Shown: positions 34,378-42,213 of the stretch, in pieces
How positions within the stretch are numbered: the first letter of the stretch is position 1
Layout: each line of letters begins with the position of its first letter
Source of the DNA: Pseudomonadota bacterium
GTDB lineage: Bacteria > Pseudomonadota > Gammaproteobacteria > Burkholderiales > Burkholderiaceae_C
Length of the DNA stretch: 58,980 bases
NCBI GenBank assembly: GCA_021783695.1
Contig: JAJXTO010000016.1
Span: 1-58,980, forward strand
Direction: 5' to 3'
Translations under genes and position numbers: made by a program
The notes under the pieces: model-generated
Databases searched by the model: none
What the model saw: only the letters and a program-made list of their open reading frames with translations
Told to the model about the DNA's origin: nothing

Positions 34378-35592
34378 TCAGCCTCCAATCGCTTCGGCCG
34401 GATCGACCTTGAGCGCGGCGCGGATCGCCAGCACGCTGGCCAGGGCGCAGATCACCACCACGGCGACGAAGCCCTGGATGGAATCCTGCGGCAGCAGCAG
34501 GACGTATTTGGGAAAGATCGGCGCCCAGAACGTGGCGGCGATCTTTCCCACGGCGAAGCCGATCAGCCCCAGTCCGACCGCCTGCTGCAGGATCATCGTG
34601 GCGATGGTGCGGTTGCGCGTGCCGATGAGCTTGAGCACCGCGATTTCGCGGATTTTTCCCAGCGTCAGGGTGTAGATGATGAAAGCCACGATCGCGGCGC
34701 TGACGATGGCCAGGATCACCATGAACATGCCGATCTGCTTGGCCGCGGTGGCGATGAGCTTGTTGATCAGGATGTCTTCCATCTGCGCCCGGGTGAACAC
34801 GTTCAGGCGCTTCCAGCGGCGAATCGGTGTGGCCACTTCGTCTGGGGTATAGCCGGGTTTGATGCGCACCAGCACGGCGTTGACGGAGTTGTTGGTCGTC
34901 TGCGAGGCGATGATGGCGTCGAGCAATCCGGGCACGCCGGGGCGGTTGAATGCCGGATTTTGCGTGGTGCTGCGGCGCTGCTGCAGGATGGCTTCGTTGT
35001 CCTTGAGGAACTGCGCCTGCTGGGCGTCCTTGAGCGGGATGAACACCATCGGGTCGCCGTTGGACGAGACCATGCGCCGCGTCAGTCCGACCACGGTGTA
35101 GCGGTTGCGGCGGATCTGGATCAGGTCGCCCAGCCTGAAGCCGCTGGCGATGTCGGCCACCGCTTCATAATGGCTGCGGGTGATCTGCCGCCCTGCCACC
35201 AGATATGGCGGCCATCCCGCGGTGCCCGGGCCGTCGGGCGCAATGCCCACCACCATGGCGCGCACGTCGCGCTGCTGGTCGCGATTGATGGCCCGCACCT
35301 GCATGGTGAGATAGGTGATGTCGGCGGCGCTGGCCACGCCGGGCATGGCGGCGATGCCGCGCCAGGTGCTGTCGGGCAGGCTGGACGACTCGGCATAAGG
35401 CCCCTGCGTGTCCTTCTGCACCACCCACAGATCGGCACCGCTGTTGTCCAGCAGCACCATGGCGTCGTCAATCATGCCCCGATACACCCCGGCCATCGTG
35501 AGCGTGACCCCGATGAGCAGGCCCAGGCCGATGCCGGTGAACACGAATTTGCCCCAGGCATGCAGGATGTCGCGTCCGGCCAGGCTGATCAT
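34378..35592 (-). CDS. ABC exporter permease, FtsX/DevC-like
   Basis: A 404-residue membrane protein from the ATG at 35592, which overlaps the adaptor stop as ATGA. The N-terminal helix (about 15-37) is followed by a large periplasmic domain and three C-terminal helices around GMFMVILAIVSAAIVAFIIY, IATMILQQAVGLGLIGFAVG and VAVVVICALASVLAIRAAL. The permease ends in KVDPAEAIGG, the common FtsX/MacB terminal motif. The size and separate ATPase gene make it DevC-like rather than a fused MacB. Confidence 0.92.
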   Translation of the reverse strand: MISLAGRDILHAWGKFVFTGIGLGLLIGVTLTMAGVYRGMIDDAMVLLDNSGADLWVVQKDTQGPYAESSSLPDSTWRGIAAMPGVASAADITYLTMQVRAINRDQQRDVRAMVVGIAPDGPGTAGWPPYLVAGRQITRSHYEAVADIASGFRLGDLIQIRRNRYTVVGLTRRMVSSNGDPMVFIPLKDAQQAQFLKDNEAILQQRRSTTQNPAFNRPGVPGLLDAIIASQTTNNSVNAVLVRIKPGYTPDEVATPIRRWKRLNVFTRAQMEDILINKLIATAAKQIGMFMVILAIVSAAIVAFIIYTLTLGKIREIAVLKLIGTRNRTIATMILQQAVGLGLIGFAVGKIAATFWAPIFPKYVLLLPQDSIQGFVAVVVICALASVLAIRAALKVDPAEAIGG

Positions 35593-36737
35593 GGCTTGAC
35601 CCCGGGGATGTGCTCGACGATGTCGATGTTGCTGCGCGCGCTGATCGCGCGCTGGCTGTACACCACGACGCGGTCGCCGACGGCCAGTCCATCGATCTGC
35701 ACCCGACCGTCGAGATCGCTGGCCAGCACCTTGACCTCCACGAACCGCGGTTTGCCCGATTCGATGCGCCACACGCCGAGCTTGCCGTTCAGGCGCTGCA
35801 GGCTGGCGTCGGGCACCGTCGGGCGCGCGGGCAGGGCAGGCAGCGCGACCGTCACCTCGGCCAGCTCGCCGATCGGCGGGAGCGGTTGCGGCATGTGGTC
35901 GAACACGATCTTGGCGAGGGTTTCCTCGGTCACCGCGTCGGCCACGGGTTCGACCCGCAGCACCCGCCCGGCGAGGGGCTGGTTCGAGCGCGAGCGCAGC
36001 ACGATGCGCGCCGGCAGGCCGGCGGCGAGGCCGGTGGCCGTGAGCTGGTCGAAGCGGGTGTCGATCCAGAGGCTGTCCGGGGCGATCAGTTCGACCACCG
36101 GGGCGCCTGCGACCACAGTCGAGCCGGGATCGGCGTCGCGCGCGCTGACCAGACCGGCAGTGGGCGCAACCAGTTTGAGGTTGCCGCGCTGGGCCTGCAG
36201 CGCGGCGAGGTCGGCGCGGGCGCGTTCGACCGCGTCCTGCGCCGCCTGCAGTGCGGCTTCGGCAGCCTGCAGATCCTGCTTGCGGGTGGCGAGCAATTCC
36301 TCGGTGGTGCCGCGCGCGGCAAACAGTTGCGTATAGCGTGTCGCCTGGGTCTGGGCGAAGTCGCGCTGGGTCTGGGCCTGGCGCATCTGTGCCTGCGTGC
36401 TCCGCACCGTCGCCTGCTGCGAGCGGATGCGGGCGTCCAGATCCACCGGGTCCATTTCGCCGAGCACCTGGCCGGCACGCACCGTGTCACCGACATGCAC
36501 GTCGAGTCGTTTGAGGCGTCCGGCAACGGTCGGGCCGACCAGGGTGGTGTAGCGCGCCTGCACCGTGCCGATGCCGAACAGGGCGGGCGCGATGGCGCGG
36601 TTTTCCACCGAGGTGACCGTGACCGGCACCGGCGCGAGCGGACCGGCGCGCAGCGCCACATACCCCAGCAGAATCAGCAGTGGCACCAGCACGGCCAGCA
36701 GCAGCAGGGTGCGGCGATTCATTGCGGAAAAGCTCAT
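35589..36737 (-). CDS. Periplasmic adaptor (HlyD/MFP family) of an ABC exporter
   Basis: Bridges the inner-membrane ABC permease and the outer-membrane channel. It has 382 residues: an N-terminal membrane anchor at about 10-32, a lipoyl/barrel-sandwich half at about 60-95 (VGPTVAGRLKRLDVHVGDTV), a long coiled coil at about 100-190 with many Gln/Ala/Arg heptads, the second lipoyl half (LVAPTAGLVSARDADPGSTV), then beta-barrel and membrane-proximal domains. Start overlaps the tetR stop by 4 bases. The arrangement adaptor-permease-ATPase matches DevBCA. Confidence 0.92.
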   Translation of the reverse strand: MSFSAMNRRTLLLLAVLVPLLILLGYVALRAGPLAPVPVTVTSVENRAIAPALFGIGTVQARYTTLVGPTVAGRLKRLDVHVGDTVRAGQVLGEMDPVDLDARIRSQQATVRSTQAQMRQAQTQRDFAQTQATRYTQLFAARGTTEELLATRKQDLQAAEAALQAAQDAVERARADLAALQAQRGNLKLVAPTAGLVSARDADPGSTVVAGAPVVELIAPDSLWIDTRFDQLTATGLAAGLPARIVLRSRSNQPLAGRVLRVEPVADAVTEETLAKIVFDHMPQPLPPIGELAEVTVALPALPARPTVPDASLQRLNGKLGVWRIESGKPRFVEVKVLASDLDGRVQIDGLAVGDRVVVYSQRAISARSNIDIVEHIPGVKP

Positions 36738-37348
36738 GGTTTGCTCCCGATGCAGCGGCGATACAGGGCGAATACGCCAGGTGCCTGGGCGCGGATCTGT
36801 CCGGGTTTTCCCGACAGCAAAGACTGCATGACCAGGCCCTGGATGGTGCCGATGAACAGCGTGGCAGCAGCGCCGGACTCGACGTCGCGGCTCAGCTCGC
36901 CTCGCTCTTGTCCGTGGGTGATGAGTTGCCGCACTCGTTTGGCGTAAGCCGCGAGCAGGCTGCGCGCGGCGCGCTTGGCGGCAGTGTCCTCGGCGCGCTG
37001 CAGTTCACCGAAGAGCATGCGCGGGACGCCGGGGTGTTCGGCGACGAAGTCCGCGTGCGTCAGGAACACGGCTTCCAGCGCGGCCAGCGACGCGCCATGT
37101 CCGGAGATGGCTGCGTCCACGCGCGCCAGCAGCCGTGCGGCCACCCAGTCCATCACCGCCTCCCAGATCGCCTCTTTGCTGAGAAAGTGACGGAACAGCG
37201 CGCCCTGGGTCAGTCCCATCTTCCGGGCGATTGCGGCGGTGGTGATGTCGCCCGGGTTGTGCTCGGCGGCAAGGGCAATGACGGCCTCGACCGTCACCGC
37301 GCGGCGCTCGTCGGCGGGCAGGTGTTGAGAATGGGGTTCCATTGGCAT
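36734..37348 (-). CDS. TetR-family transcriptional regulator
   Basis: A 204-residue regulator (202 if ATG 37342 is used). The N-terminal helix-turn-helix is ITTAAIARKMGLTQGALFRHF at about 33-53, cited in part as TAAIARKMGLTQGALFRHF; the rest is the helical ligand-binding and dimer domain. A longer open frame exists upstream but is not TetR-like. A palindrome (37355-37374) lies immediately before its start. It heads the exporter operon and probably represses it until a substrate binds. Confidence 0.92.
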   Translation of the reverse strand: MPMEPHSQHLPADERRAVTVEAVIALAAEHNPGDITTAAIARKMGLTQGALFRHFLSKEAIWEAVMDWVAARLLARVDAAISGHGASLAALEAVFLTHADFVAEHPGVPRMLFGELQRAEDTAAKRAARSLLAAYAKRVRQLITHGQERGELSRDVESGAAATLFIGTIQGLVMQSLLSGKPGQIRAQAPGVFALYRRCIGSKP

Positions 37349-37354
37349 CTCGAA

Positions 37355-37374
37355 TAGTAAGTGATCAAATACTA
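37355..37374. promoter_or_regulatory. Probable TetR operator
   Basis: TAGTA-AG-TGATCA-AA-TACTA is a 20-bp palindrome in which 16 of 20 bases are symmetric. It lies 7 bases upstream of the tetR start, in an AT-rich stretch that contrasts with the GC-rich surroundings. This is the position and form expected of an autoregulatory TetR operator. Confidence 0.6.
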
Positions 37375-37455
37375 ACTTATGTGACAAGAAAAGCACATCG
37401 GGGTTTTTGCGTATCCCCGATGCGTTGTATGGTCTTCGCCCCGGCCCTGGGCGCT

Positions 37456-38145
37456 TCAGATGCTGCCTGTCTCCCACGGACTGCCGACAATGGCATCGAA
37501 CTCCGCTTGGGTGATGTATCGCGGTGTGTAGGTCACGCCCAGATTGGTCAATTGCGAGATGAATGCGCGCAGGTGATTGCGTGAGCCCTTCATCAGCTCG
37601 TTGAACACCAGCGCGATATCAGCGTTGTCGGTCGTGGCGATGCGTTGCTGCAGATCCTGGATGTCGAGGTCTTCGATCGTCGCCCCGACAGTGAGCGCAG
37701 CAACCAGCGATGTCTGACCCTGCGCCATCAGGGTGTTGAACATCTGTTGCAACGCAGAGTCCTTGAACACGCCGACAGCCGTGCCTGCAGCCGGATCGGG
37801 CAGGCTGTAGCGGGTCAACAGCAGGGCGACCGCGTCCATGTGCTGCTGCTCGCTGGCGGCAATGTTGCTGAACACTTTTTGCCCCCACTGTGCGTACAGC
37901 AGTTGGTATACGTCGCGGGCGAGTTTTTCCTCCTCGCGCATGAACACCAGCGCGTCGGCCTCTGTCGTGGACAGTGCGCTGGCTGGAATGGTGGCGAGTT
38001 GCGTGCTGAGTGCGGCGATGGCTGTGGCTGAAGCTGCGTCGCTGGCCGCGGGTGCTGCGGCGACGGCGGACTCACCGCCGCCACAGCCACCCAGAGTCAA
38101 CAGCGCAGCGCCGAGGGCGGAGCCCAAAAAGAGTCGGCGTTGCAT
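37456..38145 (-). CDS. Exported ferritin-like protein, DUF2202
   Basis: A 229-residue lipoprotein or Tat-exported protein. MQRRLFLGSALGAALLTLGGC contains a twin-arginine start and a lipobox (LGGC, Cys21). The mature domain is a four-helix ferritin-like fold with diiron-type motifs: FMREEEKLARDVY at about 68-80, SNIAASEQQHMDAV, TIEDLDIQDLQ and KGSRNHLRAFISQL. This matches DUF2202. The function is unknown; metal or oxidant handling in the envelope is inferred from the fold. First residues of the start are supported only by the signal peptide. It is the last of three secreted-protein genes. Confidence 0.82.
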   Translation of the reverse strand: MQRRLFLGSALGAALLTLGGCGGGESAVAAAPAASDAASATAIAALSTQLATIPASALSTTEADALVFMREEEKLARDVYQLLYAQWGQKVFSNIAASEQQHMDAVALLLTRYSLPDPAAGTAVGVFKDSALQQMFNTLMAQGQTSLVAALTVGATIEDLDIQDLQQRIATTDNADIALVFNELMKGSRNHLRAFISQLTNLGVTYTPRYITQAEFDAIVGSPWETGSI

Positions 38146-38162
38146 GTCGGGTCATCCTCGGA

Positions 38163-38471
38163 TCAGTTGGCCACGGCAGCGGGTGCCGTCGGGCTCAAAG
38201 CAGGGTCTTGGATGCGCTGCTGATCCCGCTGCTGCAGCTTCTGGCCTTGCGCGTTCCCTTGTGCCGTACCGCTGTTTTGGTTCATGTTGCGATGCTGGTA
38301 CTGGTGTTGCTGCATCTGACCGGTTCCGGTACCTGCTGCCGTCCCGGCACCCATGCCGCCACCCATGCCGCCACCCATACCGCCACCGCCCATGCCCGCG
38401 GCAAAGACGGAGCCAGCGGCGCTCATGGCCATGGCCGCGACCAGAAAACGTAGTGAAGTGCGTTGTTTCAT
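38163..38471 (-). CDS. Small secreted Gly/Met- and Gln-rich protein
   Basis: A 102-residue exported protein of unknown function. The ATG at 38471 has AAGGAG 7 bases upstream; the signal peptide ends near residue 24 (SVFAAG). The mature part begins with repeats of GMGGG (five Gly-Met units), then a Gln/Asn/His-rich segment (QMQQHQYQHRNMNQN). Such Met/His-rich low-complexity sequence could bind copper or iron, but this is inference. It lies between the DUF2202 protein and another secreted protein on the same strand. The repeats give a matching tandem DNA repeat at about 38352-38400. Confidence 0.7.
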   Translation of the reverse strand: MKQRTSLRFLVAAMAMSAAGSVFAAGMGGGGMGGGMGGGMGAGTAAGTGTGQMQQHQYQHRNMNQNSGTAQGNAQGQKLQQRDQQRIQDPALSPTAPAAVAN

Positions 38472-38501
38472 AATGAACTCCTTGAGGTTGAAAAACGTGA
38501 A

Positions 38502-38945
38502 TCAATGTCGACCACGCCCGCTGCCTTGTCCGCCCGCATGGGCGCCGACTCCCGCGCCGCCGCCGGCCGCAGCACCCGCAGCGGCCGGACTGGAGGGAGA
38601 GCCGACGGACAGCCCGGCAGCGGCTGCTGCACGTTCCATCCGGCGCTCATACCCGGTGCCGAACGGCGAGTCTGACGTGCCGCGGCCTTGCCCACTGTCG
38701 CCTTGCAAATCCCGAATCCCGGCGGCAGTGGGCATCGCGGCAGTCGGCAGCGATTTTCTGACCTGCGCCGCGACGCCCGATTCGGCCTGGTGCGCCTGAT
38801 CGGCAGCCACTTGGCGCGAAGATTCGAACAGCGTGCCGGCACCCAATCGCGGCTGCTGTGCGCAGGCCAGACCCATGCCGGAGAGGCTCAGACCGAGACT
38901 TGCTTGCAAGGCAGCGCGGGTAAGAAGAGCAGGGCGGGCGAACAT
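38502..38945 (-). CDS. Secreted Ala/Gly-rich hypothetical protein
   Basis: A 147-residue protein with a Sec signal peptide (about 1-29, ending ACAQQ). The mature part has a short conserved-looking middle (SPFGTGYERRMERAAAAAGL) and a glycine-rich tail ending GRGRH. I do not recognise a family. It is the first gene of a three-gene secreted set with the Gly/Met-rich protein (30 bases downstream) and the DUF2202 protein, and it is divergent from a two-component system, which may control the set. Confidence 0.6.
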   Translation of the reverse strand: MFARPALLTRAALQASLGLSLSGMGLACAQQPRLGAGTLFESSRQVAADQAHQAESGVAAQVRKSLPTAAMPTAAGIRDLQGDSGQGRGTSDSPFGTGYERRMERAAAAAGLSVGSPSSPAAAGAAAGGGAGVGAHAGGQGSGRGRH

Positions 38946-39108
38946 GGCGTGGCAGACAAGGCAGTGGGCGTGATCAATGCCGTCATGTTTGTCTGTGCGG
39001 GTTTCTCCCGGATGTCTCGCAAGCTCTGCTTGGTTGCTTCAGGTGACGATATGTTTCAGCACATTTCAGGCCGTATGCCGCGTGTTCACAGGCCCTAGAC
39101 TTCAGGGC

Positions 39109-39849
39109 ATGAATACGGCCCCACATCCTGCGCGCATCCTGGTGGTTGATGATGACCCGGAGTTGCGCAACATGCTGCGCGATTACCTCACGGGAAACGG
39201 CTATGCCGTCGATTTGGCCGCTCACGGCGACGCCATGCGCGACAGCCTGGCTCAGGCCGCACCGCAGGCTGTCATCCTTGACCTCATGCTGCCCGGCGAG
39301 GACGGGCTGACCCTGGCGCGCGAACTGCGCCGCAGCAGCGATGTGCCCATCCTCATGCTGTCGGCGCGCGGCGAAGAGATCGACCGGGTAATCGGCCTGG
39401 AAGTCGGGGCCGACGACTATCTGCCCAAACCCTTCAGTCCGCGCGAACTGCTGGCCCGGCTGCGCGCCCTGCTGCGGCGGGCGCAGACTGGCGCCTCAGG
39501 CGAGGGAGCGCAGCCAGACGCGGAGGCCGCGAAGGGTCTGACGCGGTTCGGTCCTTTCCTGCTCGATGCCGCCGCGTTTCGCCTGCTGCGCGATGGCAAG
39601 GATGTGGGCCTGAGCGTGGCCGAGTTCACCCTGTTGCAAGCCATGGCTGCCCATCCCAACCGCGTGCTCAGCCGCGATCTGCTGATTGACTGGCTCAAGG
39701 GCTATGAGCGTGATGCCTTTGATCGCAGTATCGACGTGCGCGTGACGCGCCTGCGCCGCAAGATCGAGCGCGATCCGGCGCATCCCGTCTACATCCGCAC
39801 CATCCGGGGCCAGGGTTATCTGTTCAACCCGGCAGGCGCTGATGTCTGA
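39109..39849 (+). CDS. OmpR-family response regulator
   Basis: A 246-residue two-component regulator. Receiver domain at about 8-125: acidic pair in ILVVDDDPELR, phosphoacceptor Asp58 in VILDLMLPGEDG, and lysine in DDYLPKPFSPREL. The winged-helix effector domain occupies about 145-240 and ends IRTIRGQGYLFNP. The start at 39109 is the first ATG matching the family; the frame is open further upstream. The histidine kinase gene follows after 18 bases. An adjacent target could be the divergent secreted-protein operon. Confidence 0.94.
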   Translation: MNTAPHPARILVVDDDPELRNMLRDYLTGNGYAVDLAAHGDAMRDSLAQAAPQAVILDLMLPGEDGLTLARELRRSSDVPILMLSARGEEIDRVIGLEVGADDYLPKPFSPRELLARLRALLRRAQTGASGEGAQPDAEAAKGLTRFGPFLLDAAAFRLLRDGKDVGLSVAEFTLLQAMAAHPNRVLSRDLLIDWLKGYERDAFDRSIDVRVTRLRRKIERDPAHPVYIRTIRGQGYLFNPAGADV

Positions 39850-39867
39850 GTCGTTTTGCTTCGGGCA

Positions 39868-41238
39868 ATGCCGCGCGGGGCCGGTCTGATGGACGCCTTG
39901 TTGCGCACGCAGACCCTGCGTCTGCAGACCGTGCGCGCGATGGTGGTGCTGGTGTTGGCGCTGGAACTGGCGTTCGCCGCGGTTGCGCTGCTGTTTGTGC
40001 TGCTGCCGATGGCCCAGCGCTCGGCGCATGATCTCGCCGGACTCATGGTGCTGTCCGCGCAGACCTGGGCCGAACTGCCACCGCAAACGCGCCCGGCCTT
40101 CGAGCGAGAACTGCAGATCAACTACCGCCTCAGCCTGCGGCCTGACCTGCCGCCGCCTGCGGACAAGGGCCTGATCCACGGCTTTTACATCGGCTACGTC
40201 GAGCAGGCGCTGCAGCAGCGCGTGGGCCATCCCCTGTATTTCGAGCGGCAGACCGATGCACAGGGCCACGTCTGGCTGTGGACCAGCATACCCGCCGGTG
40301 GACGGGAGATCGGGGTGGGCGTGGACAACAGCCGCATCCAGACGCAGCCGGTGCGGGCGCTGGTGACCGGCCTGCTGCTGACACTGCCGCTCGCCATCCT
40401 GCTGGCCCTGTGGTGGGCGCGGCGCATCGCCCGGCCCGTGGTGGCCATGGAACAGGCGGCAGCGAAACTTGCGCAGGGCGCTACGCCGCAGCGCCTGCCG
40501 CAGACCGGGCCGCGAGAGCTTGTCAGCCTGGCGGCACATTTCAATCAGATGGCCGGGCGCATCGACGCTTTGTTGCAGGCGCGCACCACCCTGCTGGCCG
40601 GGGTGTCACATGATTTGCGCACGCCGCTGGCGCGCATTCGCCTGGCGCTGGAGTTGCAGCGCATGCGCCCCACCGAGGCGCGGCTCGACCAGATCGAGCG
40701 CGATGTACTGGCGATGGATCGCCTGATCGGCGAGGTGCTGCAACTGGCGCGGGGTTTGCAACCCAGCGCGCCGCAACACCTCGTGCTGCTGCCCTGGCTG
40801 CGGGAGCGCCAGCAGATGCATGCCGACTGGGTCCGGTCTGAAGGCGCCGTTCTGGAAGTGCAATGCGCGCCTGACGTGCAAGCCTGGGTCGACGTCCATG
40901 CGCTGCAACGCGTGGTGGACAACCTGCTGGGCAACGCGGTGCGCCATGCGCCGGGTCGGATCATCCTGCAGGCAGCGTCTGCGCAAACGCCGGGTCGCGT
41001 GCGCATCGCCGTGCTCGACCGCGGCCCGGGCATTCCGCCAGATCAACTCGATGCGGTGTTCGAGCCCTTCACCCGGCTGGACTCCGCGCGCACACCGGGG
41101 CAGGGCGTGGGCTCAGGGCTGGGGCTGGCCATCGCACGTCAACTGGCGCAACAGCATGGATGGGCGCTGGGCCTTCAGGCGCGCGAAGGCGGCGGCCTGA
41201 TGGCGTGGGTCGAGGTGCCGCAAACGCACTCAGTCTGA
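39868..41238 (+). CDS. EnvZ-type sensor histidine kinase
   Basis: A 456-residue membrane sensor. Transmembrane helices at about 24-46 and 164-184 bracket a periplasmic domain of about 115 residues. HAMP follows, then the dimerisation box GVSHDLRTPLARIRLALE with phospho-His248, the N box VVDNLLGNAVRHAP, and G boxes DRGPGIPPDQ and GSGLGLAIARQLAQ. An ATG at 39889 is an equally plausible start. Pairs with the upstream regulator. The signal sensed cannot be told from the sequence. Confidence 0.93.
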   Translation: MPRGAGLMDALLRTQTLRLQTVRAMVVLVLALELAFAAVALLFVLLPMAQRSAHDLAGLMVLSAQTWAELPPQTRPAFERELQINYRLSLRPDLPPPADKGLIHGFYIGYVEQALQQRVGHPLYFERQTDAQGHVWLWTSIPAGGREIGVGVDNSRIQTQPVRALVTGLLLTLPLAILLALWWARRIARPVVAMEQAAAKLAQGATPQRLPQTGPRELVSLAAHFNQMAGRIDALLQARTTLLAGVSHDLRTPLARIRLALELQRMRPTEARLDQIERDVLAMDRLIGEVLQLARGLQPSAPQHLVLLPWLRERQQMHADWVRSEGAVLEVQCAPDVQAWVDVHALQRVVDNLLGNAVRHAPGRIILQAASAQTPGRVRIAVLDRGPGIPPDQLDAVFEPFTRLDSARTPGQGVGSGLGLAIARQLAQQHGWALGLQAREGGGLMAWVEVPQTHSV

Positions 41239-41382
41239 AGGGTTCGATGTGGCGTCGCTCCGCGCGGCTGCGCGTTTGCGCTTGCGCGCCCGCCACAGCG
41301 TCCAGACGACCAGGGCAATGGCGACGCCGCCGTAGATGTAGAGCAAGAGATCGACATGAGCCGCAAACCAGTGGGATTGCAT
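41230..41382 (-). CDS. Small single-span membrane protein, hypothetical
   Basis: A 50-residue reading frame from an ATG at 41382 (a GTG at 41415 would add 11 residues). It has one hydrophobic helix (LLLYIYGGVAIALVVWTLW) followed by a very basic stretch (RARKRKRAAAR). The form recalls CcmD-like peptides, but no cytochrome c maturation gene is nearby. Its 3' end overlaps the end of the histidine kinase gene by 9 bases on the other strand, and no ribosome site supports the start. May not be a gene. Confidence 0.4.
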   Translation of the reverse strand: MQSHWFAAHVDLLLYIYGGVAIALVVWTLWRARKRKRAAARSDATSNPSD

Positions 41383-41555
41383 AAGGAGGTTCCGTGGGGC
41401 AGGGTCAGGCAGCACAGGCCGTTCACCCTATCATGCCGTAAGCGGCGGGAGCTTGGAGACATGCGCGAATTGTCGCGCGCCTGATCCGGTTTACCTCGCA
41501 GCGTCGCTGTCCTGCCCGTTTTTTCGTTCTGTCCGACTCCAGCCCTTTTCAGTCC

Positions 41556-42134
41556 ATGTCCACGCGCGCGATCAATCTGCCGACCTTGCTCACCTGGGCG
41601 CGGGTTGCAGCCATTCCCCTGATCGTCGGCGTGTATTTCCTGCCGACAGACTGGCTGACCCTGCCGGAGCGCAACATGACCGCCACGGTACTGTTCATCC
41701 TCAGCGGCATCACCGACTGGCTGGATGGGTATCTGGCGCGCAAGTGGAATCAGACTTCCGCATTCGGCGCCTTTCTCGACCCCGTGGCGGACAAATTGAT
41801 GGTCTCCGCCGCCTTGCTCATTTTGTTGCAGCTCGGGCGTGTTGACGCACTGGTGACCCTCATCATCATCGGCCGCGAAATCGCCATCTCCGCGCTGCGG
41901 GAGTGGATGGCGCAGATCGGCCAGTCGCGGCGGGTGGCGGTGAGCTACATCGGCAAGGTCAAGACCGCCGTGCAGATGGTGGCCATTCCCTTCCTGCTGT
42001 ATGGGGGCACGCTGTTTGGCGTGGTGCAGACCGTGCGCATTGGGCAAGGTCTGATCTGGGTGGCCGCGGCGCTCACCCTGTGGTCCATGCTGTACTACTT
42101 CCGCATTGCCCTGGCTGGATTGAAGCTAAGGTGA
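41556..42134 (+). CDS. pgsA: CDP-diacylglycerol--glycerol-3-phosphate 3-phosphatidyltransferase
   Basis: Makes phosphatidylglycerol phosphate, the precursor of phosphatidylglycerol and cardiolipin, at the inner membrane. It has 192 residues with about five or six helices. The CDP-alcohol phosphotransferase signature is complete: Asp54 and Asp57 in DWLDGYLAR, Gly71, Asp75 and Asp79 in GAFLDPVADK. The stop codon lies at the first bases of repeat copy B, which joins it to the EamA gene. Confidence 0.96.
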   Translation: MSTRAINLPTLLTWARVAAIPLIVGVYFLPTDWLTLPERNMTATVLFILSGITDWLDGYLARKWNQTSAFGAFLDPVADKLMVSAALLILLQLGRVDALVTLIIIGREIAISALREWMAQIGQSRRVAVSYIGKVKTAVQMVAIPFLLYGGTLFGVVQTVRIGQGLIWVAAALTLWSMLYYFRIALAGLKLR

Positions 42135-42213
42135 AACAGCCCCCTGACTTGTTGCGCGCGCTTCCCCCGAGGGGGATGTCAGTTCCTTCGGAATGACCGC
42201 ACGGAACTGACAT
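42129..42213 (+). repeat. 85-bp dispersed repeat, copy B (pgsA-eamA junction)
   Basis: Aligns without gaps to the minus strand of 15786-15870 (66 of 85 identical). It begins over the pgsA stop and ends with the first two bases of the EamA start codon. It contains TTCCCCCGAGGGGGA, a tight C/G hairpin, and then a perfect 11-bp inverted repeat, ATGTCAGTTCC (42176-42186) with GGAACTGACAT (42203-42213). Within that loop, GTCAGTTCC can alternatively pair with GGAATGAC (42190-42197). Confidence 0.8.

Noticed and set aside
41230..41415. Small membrane protein as CcmD
   Set aside because: Topology and basic tail are similar, but there is no ccm gene nearby and such short features are not diagnostic.
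42129..42213. Guanidine-II (mini-ykkC) riboswitch upstream of the EamA transporter
   Set aside because: Paired hairpins are present, but the loops do not show the ACGR sequence, and the same sequence recurs at the pgl-glk junction as a repeat.
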